Assembly (NCBI GenBank): GCA_963377175.1
Contig: CAUJNA010001213.1
Span: 434,001 to 498,000, forward strand
Origin: Effrenium voratum
Taxonomy: Eukaryota; Sar; Dinophyceae; Suessiales; Symbiodiniaceae
DNA: 64,000 nt
Direction of reading: 5' to 3'
Of the stretch, positions 41,701 to 49,926 are shown one piece after another. How positions within the stretch are numbered: position 1 is the first letter of the stretch; every line of letters starts with the position of its first letter. Below the pieces are notes generated by a model. The model saw only the letters and a list, made by a program, of their open reading frames with translations, searched no databases and was not told the DNA's origin. Position numbers and translations under genes: made by a program.

Positions 41701-44468
41701 GTCATGTGCCATACATGGATTCTAGCTGTGAAGCTGAGCCATCGTTGAGTGCAGTAGCAGCATCCAAGCCAGCGCCTGCACCGGTTCATGACGAAAGCAT
41801 CGACGAAGGCGATGATCCCGACGACGAAGTTGAGCGGTTTGTGAGATCCCGCAAAGAGCAAGATCTGGTTGCCGAAGCGAGTACCAAAGAGCACTTGTTT
41901 GCACACTGTCCGAAGAATCCCTTTTGCCGAACTTGCCAACGTGCCAAGATGCTTGCCCCATATGCAAGATCGAAGGGCGGGCAGGGAAGGCTCGAGACGA
42001 AAGCGTTTGGAGATCACATCATTGCTGATCATGTGATTCTCAAGGTCAACATCGAGCAAGGTATCAAAGGTGAATGGTGTGCTCTTGTGATCAAGGACGT
42101 GCATACGCAGTTCAGGTACGTTTATCCGTCGACCAGCAAAAGCACGGAGCAATCCGTTGCAGGGATCCAGCATTTCATTTCCGGTAGGGATGAGGTTGAG
42201 GTTCTCTACACCGATAACTCCCGGGAATTGAAAGCCGCTATAGAGCAGTTGGGGTACCGTCATCAGACCTCCATTGAATATGTTGATTCTTCCAAATCTT
42301 TCGTAGAAAGGGAGATCAGACATCTGTTGGAGGGAGCACGTGCGAATCTTGTTCAGTCAGGGTTTCCACTGTCGATGTGGCCATTTGCAATCCAGCACAA
42401 TGCAGTTGCGACCAACATCCTGCCACAGTTGAATGGAAATGATTCGCCATGGTACCTCAGGTTTCACAAGACCTTTGATGAAGCTGAGATACCTTTCGGA
42501 GCAAAGGTACTGTTCTGGAACAACCCTGCACGAGCTGACAATCAGGCAGGCAAGACTTCGCCAACATCAAACGAAGGCGTGTTTCTCGGGTACCACATTC
42601 AGCCTGGGTTCGCATGGAAAGGCGAGTTCCTTGTTGCAAAACTAGAAGGGCTCGATTACCACATTGAATATGCGTCCCTCACGGTACAGCGAACAAAGCG
42701 CATTGAGCTTCCGACTGATGAGTTCATCTTCCCGATGAGGTTGTTGAAAGACCCTGCATCTCATCCACCTGTTGCCAATGCTAGGACACGAGATGATCCT
42801 GTGCCGTTGGAGCGTGGGCAAGCCCACATCGAGGAACCCGCCGCATCGGAGAAATCCGAAGCGAAGACCAAGCCTGTCGTGCCTGACAAAGGCGGTGCAT
42901 TCGACCCGAGCATAATGCCTGATGGGTCACCAGTACCCGATGGCTATGTGTGGGATGGGGTTCGGCTCGTCCGTAGGAAGGCCGGATCCAAAAGGCCTCC
43001 CGATATCCCGTCCGACATGTGGGTCATGCTCGGCAGCCAGGACCGAAAGGCCCTAACCCAGCAGTATGAAGATCAGCTCCGTGCAGATGCCAAGAAGGCT
43101 GTGCTCGAGACAGCAGTCTCATCGGAGGCCAGATCCGAGCACCCCGAAGCCGCATCGAGTGCAAAGCCGACCAGCGCCGCCCGCGAGGGCGAGCCGACAT
43201 TGCCTGTGATCCGGCACGCGCCTGCGATGTCCGTTCTTCCGGAACGGGACAAGTCATCAAAGGAGCCGCATCGCCCGCAATTGCGTGAGTTGGTCAAAGA
43301 GCGAATCAAGAAAGTTGAATTTGATGTTGCTCTTGAACTGTTCAGTGCAGTCGTTGCTAGGCTTGTGCCAAAAGCCGAAGTAGCCAATACGCCAAAGGCC
43401 CAAGCTGCCCTTGACAAGGAATGGGAAAACCTTCGAAAGAAAGGCACTTGGGATGAGTTCAGAGTAAATGAGTGTAGGCGCGTCATCAGAGAAGCCCAGA
43501 ACAAAGGGGAAAAGGTCCACATTGGAAGGATTTTCGAGGCTTGTTACGAGAAGGGTAGCGAGCTTCCCGATGATGATCCCAACAAGAAATTCAAAGGAAG
43601 GACCGTTTTCCAAGGGAACAATGTTTATGATGAAAACTCTGTTGCAGCATTATTTGCGGAGCTAGGGTCCAGCCCAGCGTCAATGGAGGCAGCCAAAATC
43701 CTCGACGCTTTCGGGTCGCAGCCCGGCTACCGCAAGGCGCAAGCCGATGCGAAGCAAGCCTACATCCAAGCCCTGTTCAAAGGCGTTCCCACATGGCTTA
43801 GATTGCCTAAGAACAGATGGCCCAGCCATTGGAGCAAACAATACATTGACCCCATTGTTCCACTTGTGCTAGCCTTGTACGGACATCCCGATTCAGGGGG
43901 GCTTTGGGAAAAGCACCTCGAAGATGCCCTTAGCAAGCAAGGCTTTGTGAGAGTGTTGCCCGAAATATGGACATCCATTTTCCATCATCCGGAACTCGAC
44001 CTGCTGCTCGTCGTATATGTTGATGACTTCAAGCTTGCAGGACCCGCCGGTAGCCTTGATAAGGGATGGGAATTGATTGGGAAGGTTGTCGAGATCGACG
44101 CGCCCGAGCCATTCGGCAGATACTTTGGGTGTCATCACATCGAAAAGAACAATGTCAGATTGTCTAAAGAGGAACACCCGTTCAATCACGTGTTTGAGGG
44201 TTCTGCGCAACACGCGGATGAGGACTACTGGGAGCATGATGAGAACACGAAAACGTGGACGCGCTATCACTTGCAGCCCAGAAAGTGCCTTTTCCGTCCC
44301 AAAGAGCAAATGAGTGCATTCGCTTGCAGCCTCGACCCCCAGCGTGTGACAATCAAAGATCAATCCAAAGCAAGTCCAATTTGCGATGAGTGGTCGCGTC
44401 ATGCAAGTGATCGCAATTTCTGCGGACACCGCGTGGTGGACCGGACGTACTGTGTTTTCCTACGGTGA
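38715..44468 (+). CDS. gag-pol: Retrotransposon ORF1: Gag (CCCH) - protease - integrase - reverse transcriptase
   Basis: A 1,917-aa polyprotein starting at the first ATG after the primer site (33 nt after the LTR). Visible in order: a Gln/Glu/Ala-rich coiled-coil Gag region (about residues 55-220) and the WKxxVRE-type Gag segment near 400-440. Next come two C3H1 zinc fingers starting at C652 and C697, used where Copia Gag normally has a CCHC knuckle, then an aspartic protease active site IDSGS at D893. The integrase has an HHCC finger (H1060, H1064, then CxxC near 1071-1074) and candidate acidic residues D1105, D1167 and E1198. The reverse transcriptase ends with YVDD at 1768-1771. The frame closes after the reverse transcriptase; RNase H continues in the next frame. 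Integrase before RT marks Ty1/Copia. It is intact apart from the frame change at its 3' end. Confidence 0.92.
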   Translation: MDGSLVPVDGSSMPVDAAGASSDNATGGGVRMFASSANAQYNRTLMNSLQLCNTAIFAFGNDAAIRSEAEALHQAAVTHLQAENREELRVAQNQLHAHYAECVQAQSHRIREYEQRVSDEFIQEVNFAEARISQVCEENAQALHEAEMGHKTTEFRQAIESTLAEAQQLLHEQAAKHADDTARVEAKNARMIDMMAHQNGLLQDELDELKRYQKQHDLREDGSKPEGVGDTREDSPELMTDDMKSARSQRSMLDPLSHPFQYAKEKLRSLVTYDGYGVEYTPSVIPTAECEALPADARDPQGPAEKPSGSSRSPVKTSAPVPPLQFSQGPMSTDRKQGGKPPGGPPPDDDGDGDGNEDEGDGLGPNLGQEAFAKMLMKLVKGHTNDAKPRARESETLRFKEMPTPETYREWKTSVREDVRAASDRPDEAWPWIMEVWSDREDKKKLLEELGEPGKFVTLDTKILAALTRSAKGDLAQRILTAKEECAKEGKAMRGRQVLFMFDQYFKTSEEAGNLYSLEDLLRVSRHGEGIIDLKRFLNAWDSVIAGMKRPPEEKVLKDILLRQVRSCHLLRYDIDTYDRCRDDDPNKSYDFLMRCMRDLIERDRLRENRERVSKVNASKAPTPKAGAAAPEKRDPKKKSAPKPKDTEEKYCFDFQKGSCTRGANCPYAHRKEPRGRSATRGRPSSPKGNKGEKAPCSFFAQGKCTRGDKCKFSHASTGGKSAAAASSNEANANPAAKKRANSPKPKPKAKAAAVCTRYAMFAKPINPIGVSFDTNAHVHEIPAEGDGFKLEYEERQYNRMFPNAKDCPRPTKGTNKAARKAANQLNAVIKAIENGAQPACGFMCDVESDSISSLSCDECLRIAMPPHDVRKDVEAPRAATPAPKGKDVWLIDSGSEQDLISKAALRNASKAIRKQAPQPIRLVTANGNITASEIADINVDALCEPAQPYILESSPAVLSLGVKCLDQGYSFHWESGKAPTMVRPDGALIQLKVDGHVPYMDSSCEAEPSLSAVAASKPAPAPVHDESIDEGDDPDDEVERFVRSRKEQDLVAEASTKEHLFAHCPKNPFCRTCQRAKMLAPYARSKGGQGRLETKAFGDHIIADHVILKVNIEQGIKGEWCALVIKDVHTQFRYVYPSTSKSTEQSVAGIQHFISGRDEVEVLYTDNSRELKAAIEQLGYRHQTSIEYVDSSKSFVEREIRHLLEGARANLVQSGFPLSMWPFAIQHNAVATNILPQLNGNDSPWYLRFHKTFDEAEIPFGAKVLFWNNPARADNQAGKTSPTSNEGVFLGYHIQPGFAWKGEFLVAKLEGLDYHIEYASLTVQRTKRIELPTDEFIFPMRLLKDPASHPPVANARTRDDPVPLERGQAHIEEPAASEKSEAKTKPVVPDKGGAFDPSIMPDGSPVPDGYVWDGVRLVRRKAGSKRPPDIPSDMWVMLGSQDRKALTQQYEDQLRADAKKAVLETAVSSEARSEHPEAASSAKPTSAAREGEPTLPVIRHAPAMSVLPERDKSSKEPHRPQLRELVKERIKKVEFDVALELFSAVVARLVPKAEVANTPKAQAALDKEWENLRKKGTWDEFRVNECRRVIREAQNKGEKVHIGRIFEACYEKGSELPDDDPNKKFKGRTVFQGNNVYDENSVAALFAELGSSPASMEAAKILDAFGSQPGYRKAQADAKQAYIQALFKGVPTWLRLPKNRWPSHWSKQYIDPIVPLVLALYGHPDSGGLWEKHLEDALSKQGFVRVLPEIWTSIFHHPELDLLLVVYVDDFKLAGPAGSLDKGWELIGKVVEIDAPEPFGRYFGCHHIEKNNVRLSKEEHPFNHVFEGSAQHADEDYWEHDENTKTWTRYHLQPRKCLFRPKEQMSAFACSLDPQRVTIKDQSKASPICDEWSRHASDRNFCGHRVVDRTYCVFLR
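44350..44468 (+). promoter_or_regulatory. ORF1/ORF2 overlap, probable +1 frameshift zone
   Basis: Both frames are open for 119 nt between the TGA at 44347 (ORF2 frame) and the ORF1 stop ending at 44468. Protein-like character moves from ORF1 (DEWSRH segment, near 44385-44400) to ORF2 (AWWTGRTVF segment, near 44430-44455). The change is therefore likely in about 44400-44435 and is +1 (or -2). It may be programmed frameshifting or a one-base lesion; a single copy cannot separate these. Confidence 0.55.
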
Positions 44469-46467
44469 GAATCAGGAAGCAGCTTTGCAATGTGCATTGC
44501 CCTCAAAGCCTGGATCAATGAGAGACAAAACCGCGGCCAAGAAAGAAGTCAAGGTTTCGAAGTTCAAAGGACCCGAAACGATATGCGATAAACCTGTTGG
44601 TTGTATGACTAAAGAAGTCAACATTGTTGAGTACGACATGTCTGATTTCCTCAAGTCATGCGTTGACGCATATTGCGAACTTGCCAAGGTGAGCGTTTCC
44701 TCGTTGAGTAAGGTAAGCACTCCATTCATTGGTTCGAAGGTCGCGAGACCTGTCGTAAATGAAGAGGAGCCAAAGGGCAGGCTACAAACTATCGCTGCAA
44801 AGGTACTAATGAAGATTCTATTCGCAGCCCGCATGGCTAGGTATGACCTGCTAAGAGCCACGCAAAGCCTTGCCTCGCGTGTGAGTAAATGGTCCACTGA
44901 GTGCGACAGCGCTCTACATCGGCTTGTGTCTTACATACACTGTTCGAAGGACCTTAAGATGCGAGGTTTTATCGGGGATAAGTTCTCTGATTGTAGGTTG
45001 TGGTTGTTCGCTGACGCGGATTGGGCAGGCGAATATGACTCGCATAGTACAACTGGTTGCACCATGATACTGGTAGGGCCAAACACGTACTACCCACTGA
45101 ATGCCTTCAGTAGGAAGCAGACAGCGACCGCAACAAGCTCGACTGAAGCCGAGGTCATCGCTGCGAACCAGGCGCTCAGAGCAGAGGGATTGCCGACGCT
45201 GTCGCTTTTCTGTCAGCTCAGCCTGTTTGGGAAAGAAGCACATGGGTATGCTCAAAAGGCTGGAAAAGCCTCCCTTGATGTGCCCGATGGCATTGTTGCT
45301 CGCATTGATCGCGAGTTGGATGAAATTCGGTACGGAAATGTTGATGCGGGCACAAGTGTAGCAAACATCAATGCCCTAACTGTGCATCTCAGTGATAAGT
45401 GGAAAGTCAAGCTGATGGAAGACAATCAGGCCACGATCACTATCCTGCAGCAGGGACACTCACAGAAGCTAAGGCACACGGATAGGACCCAACGCATTAG
45501 CTTTAGATGGCTCCAGGAGCAATTCGTGAATAGGCAGTTCGAACTACTCAATGTTGATACTACCCTCCAAGCTGCAGACATCTTGACCAAGGCGTTTGAC
45601 AGCACCCCAGTGTGGCACCATGCACTTGAGCTGATCGGTATCTCCCCCAGTCGCCAGGCGCGGGCCTGTGCCACCAGTTTGCTGCTCTCCCCATGCGCCA
45701 AGGCCGGAGAAGTTAGCGATCAGGGGGGGCAGATCGCTGCGTTATGCAACGTTCAGCCCAAGCGCCTCCTTATTGAATTCTGTTGTTCGACGACCTCACG
45801 GTTGGGCGAATCAAGAGACTCTTCAAAAGGTTGCCGTGTCATTCGGGTAACGGAAACCGAAGACGGGTGCTCCGATACGTGCAGGCAGTGGTTAGGCCGT
45901 GAAATCGCCGAATTCAGGAGCAAGAATCCTAAGGGCGCAATCATGTTCTACGTCTCGTTGCCATGCACTGGAGGTTGCCCGTGGGGTTATGTCAACCAGC
46001 AAACTCCCAAAGGTGCTGCCAAGATTGAGGGCCACATCAAGCAATTCCGATCACTGTTGAGAGGGTTCAAACGCATTCTCAATGATGTTTATTCAAATGA
46101 CATTAGAGTTGCTTTCGAACTCCCCAAGGCGTGTCGTTATTGGAAATGGCCTGAACTATGGAGTTTCTTAACTAAGTACAAGATGAACAAGTATGAATTC
46201 CATGGTTGCAAAATCGGCATCAAAGGGAGAAATGGAAAACCAATGAAAAAGCAATGGGTCGTTGCCAGCAATATGCCCACTATTTCCGTTGTTGAGTACT
46301 TCAAATGTGATGGTTCTCACGAGCATGATGAAAGCCGTGGCACCCACTTGAAGGAAGCCGAGGGATACACGTACATTTACACTGATGCCGTTCACAATGC
46401 ATCTTCCGAACATGCCACCATGCAGCCGTTGCTTTCGAGTGATTGTGCTGCATCGTTTTCGCAATGA
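44386..46467 (+). CDS. Retrotransposon ORF2: RNase H plus methyltransferase-like C-terminal domain
   Basis: This 693-aa frame is +1 relative to ORF1 and open from 44350, giving a 119-nt overlap. It continues the Copia polyprotein: an RT-connection segment with VEYDMSDFL, then RNase H with FADADWAG (D210, D212), STEAE (E254) and EDNQ (D346), ending near the Copia signature ADILTKAF. About 280 further residues follow that Copia proteins normally lack. They include LIEFCC near 462, SLPCTGGCPW (PC at 526), a FELPKACRYW stretch and CDGSHEH near 641. That layout resembles an AdoMet methyltransferase fold, motif-I-like plus a PC motif as in C5-cytosine enzymes; the methyltransferase assignment is an inference. 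The first ATG is at 44386, but translation more likely arrives by frameshift from ORF1. Confidence 0.85.
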   Translation: MSGRVMQVIAISADTAWWTGRTVFSYGENQEAALQCALPSKPGSMRDKTAAKKEVKVSKFKGPETICDKPVGCMTKEVNIVEYDMSDFLKSCVDAYCELAKVSVSSLSKVSTPFIGSKVARPVVNEEEPKGRLQTIAAKVLMKILFAARMARYDLLRATQSLASRVSKWSTECDSALHRLVSYIHCSKDLKMRGFIGDKFSDCRLWLFADADWAGEYDSHSTTGCTMILVGPNTYYPLNAFSRKQTATATSSTEAEVIAANQALRAEGLPTLSLFCQLSLFGKEAHGYAQKAGKASLDVPDGIVARIDRELDEIRYGNVDAGTSVANINALTVHLSDKWKVKLMEDNQATITILQQGHSQKLRHTDRTQRISFRWLQEQFVNRQFELLNVDTTLQAADILTKAFDSTPVWHHALELIGISPSRQARACATSLLLSPCAKAGEVSDQGGQIAALCNVQPKRLLIEFCCSTTSRLGESRDSSKGCRVIRVTETEDGCSDTCRQWLGREIAEFRSKNPKGAIMFYVSLPCTGGCPWGYVNQQTPKGAAKIEGHIKQFRSLLRGFKRILNDVYSNDIRVAFELPKACRYWKWPELWSFLTKYKMNKYEFHGCKIGIKGRNGKPMKKQWVVASNMPTISVVEYFKCDGSHEHDESRGTHLKEAEGYTYIYTDAVHNASSEHATMQPLLSSDCAASFSQ
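46464..46467 (+). promoter_or_regulatory. ATGA stop/start overlap coupling ORF2 and ORF3
   Basis: The ORF3 ATG (46464-46466) shares bases with the ORF2 TGA (46465-46467). Such overlaps are used for termination-reinitiation in some polycistronic retroelements and viruses. The alternative, that ORF3 is expressed from a separately trans-spliced mRNA, is also possible in dinoflagellates. Confidence 0.6.
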
Positions 46468-49400
46468 GCGGCCCAACGGCTATGGCGCATCCCGCGAGGG
46501 ATTGCGATCCGGCATGGAGGCGGTGGATGGAGAATGTTGCTACCACATCGGTATGCACGAACGGCAAGTACGACGCTAACCTCGCCGCTACGGTCAAGGG
46601 CCTCCTGGAGACGACCTCTGCACAGTCGCTTATTCATACATGGGTGCAGGACCAACCGCATTATTTGCAGTTGCTTACACCCCTGTTAACTATAAGCGAA
46701 CCTTATTTGAAGGTTGTGCAGGCCCCACGTGTACCAGATCGCGACCTCCTTATCTATTTGACTGTCGCTGACTCAGGACTTTCAATGGTTTCGGGCAAGA
46801 AGAAGAAGCTTCGCAAGTATGACTTTGCAGAACGCTTGGATGCTTCTCGCCCGGCGCGTGTCGGTGCATGGAGGTCAGAAATGCTTTGGGGCAAGGGCTT
46901 ACAACAGCTGTGCAAGCGCATGGCCGCCCTTATCGACGAGGTGCGTACGGACTACCCAACGGCGACCATCGTTCCGATGATTTATTGGAACGGCAATGAG
47001 CTTGTTGGGAAGGACGGCATTGAGCCCAGCGGCACCTACCCGTTCGACCACCCCGCCGGCGAGGCCAGTCAGTTGCTGGCAGACACCAAGAGGCACCTGG
47101 CTTGGACCAGGGATTTCGCGGCCCGCAAGGGCTGCGCATGCCTTGGAGTCATGACCGGCGCGAAAAGCTATCTCTACGGCTTCTCTATGATTTGGGACCG
47201 TTACATGACGGAAGTCCGGGATTACATCATCGGCGACCCCAATCATATGTTCGTGTACGTAGATGCTACACCCTTTGTCGAGACCATCGATTTGCTGGAC
47301 AGGTATCATATGTGCTTCAGTGACGACAACATCACGAAGACCGTCCAGTTCATGCGCGGAACCCATCACATGTTGTATATGCTTTCTATCTTGCGCCCCG
47401 CAATGTGCAGCGTAGCCGAGCTGACACGTTCGCACGACTGTACCGTGCGTCCGATCGATGTGCTCGAGGTGCGCCACCAAGAAGATTGCACAGTCAACGT
47501 TGGGGTTCTCGCGTACTGCAAGGAGACGCTAACGAAGTGCGGTGTTTGTGCAGATGTTTCCGAAAGTGTTCGCCCGGCGCAAGCCGGTGCAAAGGCGGCT
47601 GCGGTGGCAAAGAGGGACGAGGCGGCGAGCAGGCCGGTACCACTCGACTCCTACGGGAGGAGCGTGACTGGGGGCCACTATGACTGCTGGGTGTATAGCA
47701 TTCATGATGGTGTGAAGTATGTCGACTACGGTGAGGGCCCCAAGAGAAACGACATGATCAAGCAGCCCTCTTTCGATTACGACCCTTCCGTCAGGAGAAT
47801 CAGTGACGAATACCACCGTTCCCTGACGTGCATCTCCAAGATCCTCCGTGGTCGTGGAACAGAAGGATGCGGGTATGTGATGGATGAGGACGGCTATATG
47901 GACCTCGAAGACCTGGGACTCGCGCTTCGCAAGGAGCTGCGACATCCCATTCCATGGAATATTCAGAATATCATGGATATCTTCAAGCTGGACAAGAAGC
48001 AGAGATTCATTGGCCTTGGTTGCCCGGACGCAAGCCGGTGCGGAGACGTCCCATGTTCTCATTGGCTTTTCAAGCTGAAGGCCTCTCAAGGCCACGAGGA
48101 CTGGCTCCAGATCGACGACTCCGGCATCGCGAAGGAGTGGTACGTGAACCCGGGGACTGACCTCGGGCGCTGGTCTGGCTGGAACGTTTGCAGCAACCCT
48201 CCAACTGTGCTTTATCACCGCACTGATAAGCGAAATTTCGCTAACATCATGCGGAACGGTCTGCTGCCAGGAGGAGGGGACCAGCACGAGACAGGACGAC
48301 CTCACGTTTTCTTCGCTGACGTCCCCAGCACGAATGAAAATTACATCTCAGGTGTACGTGCGAACAAACCCCTGGAGATACAGATCGACCTCAGAATGGC
48401 CATTCGCGCAGGGCTTTGCTTTTTCAAGACGGAGAGCGACGGCGTCCTTACGCGCGACAAGGTGCCCAACTACACGATTATTTCTGTATTGGACGCTACA
48501 AATGGCGATGTATGGTACACTCGCTCCGAGCAATCGGATGCAGGTGCACCAGCTGAGGCGACTGAGGATGAACCCCAGGGAATGAGGCGCGACCAAGCCG
48601 TGGTTGATGATCGTTCAACAGCGCTGGAACGTATTGCTACAACGCGCACAAATGTGGCCTCTCCTCGCGCCCCGCAAGGGGAAGCGAAGAGACAGAAGAC
48701 TTTCAACCCAATGGAGAACGTTGAGCTGAACGTCGCCACGTGCCCGGTTTGCAACAACAGTGTATTCGAGGGGCAGGTGCACTGCTCATCATGTGGGCAG
48801 TTGTCTCCCCTCAATCCACGCCTGTTGAAAGAGCAACAGAAGAATTACATCGTGCAGCGTTCCAATCTGCTGAAGAAGATGGGCCTCAGCACCCACGTCA
48901 CAGCTCAGGTCCTGGCATCTGTGGGAACATTTGACCTCCGCGAGGAGGATCGTAGCAGCATCATTCGTGGCTTGAACTCCCCGGACAGTGCTGTCATTCA
49001 GGAGGCACGGAAGAAGCTCAAGTCCGCCCTGAAGAACGGCTACCACTCTCTGCTTGACCGCTATGAACTCGACCTTCAATACAGGGTTCGTATGCTTGAG
49101 GTGGGCCGTCGGGAGGCGGACATGCTCCGCATGGAGTTGAGCGCAAATCTCGTCTTGGCTGCTCCAAAGCAGTCGCAAGCCCAGCGCACTCTGGGAGTTG
49201 GCCTTGGATCAACTTCGGAGTCGCGAATCGCAAGGCTCGCGTATATCAAGACAGAGTTGGAGTTCCTGCCCAATGAACTTCAAGATGCGCTTTCCTCTCG
49301 CTGGATCATAATGTTCCAAGGGATGCCTTATAGCCCGAGAGCTTTCATCAACGTGGTTTTTGAGCAAGACAAGCCTCGCAGCATCGGTTGTTGGAATGGC

Positions 49401-49673
49401 ATCATCCATCTGCGAAGCAACACGTTGGACGACCTCCGCAACGAGATGGACTGGATTTTCAGCCAGAATGAGCGGTATGCACGTAACTCGATTGAATTTT
49501 CGAGGAACGAGAGCAGCAAACACCTTGCTCGCAATGCCGCTCGCTATGCCGAGACAAGTGCTCCCGCCGCCCGCGAGGGTGAGCATTGGAGCCAAGGCAG
49601 CTGGCAGAATTGGTCCGGATGGAGCGGATGGGGCAACAGTAGCGGTAACTATTCAACTTGGCAGTGGCGCTGA
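46464..49673 (+). CDS. Retrotransposon ORF3: Tpt1/KptA-like RNA 2'-phosphotransferase fusion protein
   Basis: The ATG at 46464 overlaps the ORF2 stop as ATGA, giving about 1,069 aa; a TTG at 46443 would be the only longer start. Residues ~80-310 may be a divergent SGNH-hydrolase-like region (WNGNEL near 175, DRYH at 279-282); this is weak. Residues ~450-680 resemble the two halves of Tpt1/KptA, which removes tRNA 2'-phosphate using NAD+. The N-terminal winged-helix-like half has ISKILRGRG, DEDGYMDLEDL and DKKQRF near 510. The ADP-ribosyl-transferase-like half has LYHRTD (H585), GRPHVFFAD (R612, H614) and FFKTESDGVLT. The usual LRH of the family reads LRG here, and FxR near the NGV motif reads FFK, so activity is uncertain. 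A CxxC...CxxC zinc ribbon starts at C760, and the tail is Trp/Gly/Ser-rich. It lies wholly between the LTRs. Confidence 0.8.
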   Translation: MSGPTAMAHPARDCDPAWRRWMENVATTSVCTNGKYDANLAATVKGLLETTSAQSLIHTWVQDQPHYLQLLTPLLTISEPYLKVVQAPRVPDRDLLIYLTVADSGLSMVSGKKKKLRKYDFAERLDASRPARVGAWRSEMLWGKGLQQLCKRMAALIDEVRTDYPTATIVPMIYWNGNELVGKDGIEPSGTYPFDHPAGEASQLLADTKRHLAWTRDFAARKGCACLGVMTGAKSYLYGFSMIWDRYMTEVRDYIIGDPNHMFVYVDATPFVETIDLLDRYHMCFSDDNITKTVQFMRGTHHMLYMLSILRPAMCSVAELTRSHDCTVRPIDVLEVRHQEDCTVNVGVLAYCKETLTKCGVCADVSESVRPAQAGAKAAAVAKRDEAASRPVPLDSYGRSVTGGHYDCWVYSIHDGVKYVDYGEGPKRNDMIKQPSFDYDPSVRRISDEYHRSLTCISKILRGRGTEGCGYVMDEDGYMDLEDLGLALRKELRHPIPWNIQNIMDIFKLDKKQRFIGLGCPDASRCGDVPCSHWLFKLKASQGHEDWLQIDDSGIAKEWYVNPGTDLGRWSGWNVCSNPPTVLYHRTDKRNFANIMRNGLLPGGGDQHETGRPHVFFADVPSTNENYISGVRANKPLEIQIDLRMAIRAGLCFFKTESDGVLTRDKVPNYTIISVLDATNGDVWYTRSEQSDAGAPAEATEDEPQGMRRDQAVVDDRSTALERIATTRTNVASPRAPQGEAKRQKTFNPMENVELNVATCPVCNNSVFEGQVHCSSCGQLSPLNPRLLKEQQKNYIVQRSNLLKKMGLSTHVTAQVLASVGTFDLREEDRSSIIRGLNSPDSAVIQEARKKLKSALKNGYHSLLDRYELDLQYRVRMLEVGRREADMLRMELSANLVLAAPKQSQAQRTLGVGLGSTSESRIARLAYIKTELEFLPNELQDALSSRWIIMFQGMPYSPRAFINVVFEQDKPRSIGCWNGIIHLRSNTLDDLRNEMDWIFSQNERYARNSIEFSRNESSKHLARNAARYAETSAPAAREGEHWSQGSWQNWSGWSGWGNSSGNYSTWQWR

Positions 49674-49774
49674 AAGCGCAACTGTCATGGTTTGCACGTA
49701 ACAATGGTTCCCCTGACCTTCTCCCTCTGTTGTGTTACTGTTTGGCTGCTTTGTGAAAGGCCCCTTTAACACGC

Positions 49775-49783
49775 AGAGGGGGG
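49775..49783 (+). promoter_or_regulatory. Polypurine tract, plus-strand primer
   Basis: AGAGGGGGG lies directly before the TG of the 3' LTR, the standard place for the RNase H-resistant plus-strand primer. Confidence 0.8.
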
Positions 49784-49926
49784 TGAAGAATTTGATCGGT
49801 CAGTATGGGGTTTTACATCCATTGCATCCGCAGTGTGGCTGTTCAAGCGTGAAAATGTGCGAGCAGCGCACTTGGACGGTTTGTTGTTTCCTTTTGGGCC
49901 CCAAACCGGTAACCCTTGAATCTATA
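49784..49926 (+). repeat. 3' LTR (143 bp)
   Basis: Copy of the 5' LTR with one difference (G at 49830 against A at 38586). It is preceded by a polypurine tract and followed by the CAAAG duplication. Confidence 0.92.

Larger units (their letters stand above)
38540..49926 (+). mobile_element. Complete Ty1/Copia-type LTR retrotransposon with three ORFs
   Basis: An 11.4-kb element is bounded by two 143-bp direct LTRs that differ at a single base (A at 38586, G at 49830) and by a perfect 5-bp target duplication, CAAAG. The internal order is candidate primer site, Gag with CCCH fingers, protease, integrase, reverse transcriptase, RNase H. Integrase before reverse transcriptase is the Copia order. 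Two extra modules follow: a methyltransferase-like domain at the end of ORF2 and a Tpt1/KptA-like ORF3. A polypurine tract touches the 3' LTR. The near-identical LTRs and long open frames imply a recent and possibly active insertion. The frame changes between ORFs could be programmed or could be single lesions. Confidence 0.93.

Noticed and set aside
41280..42323. 347-aa minus-strand ORF inside the integrase region
   Set aside because: It is antisense to well-conserved Pol domains and shows no motif of its own.
43893..44429. 178-aa minus-strand ORF over the reverse transcriptase
   Set aside because: Antisense shadow of RT; no recognisable domain.
46443..46463. TTG as ORF3 start
   Set aside because: It adds seven residues directly after an in-frame TGA; the ATG at 46464 overlapping the ORF2 stop is a better start.
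47529..48305. 258-aa minus-strand ORF under ORF3
   Set aside because: Antisense to the Tpt1-like region, no independent motif.
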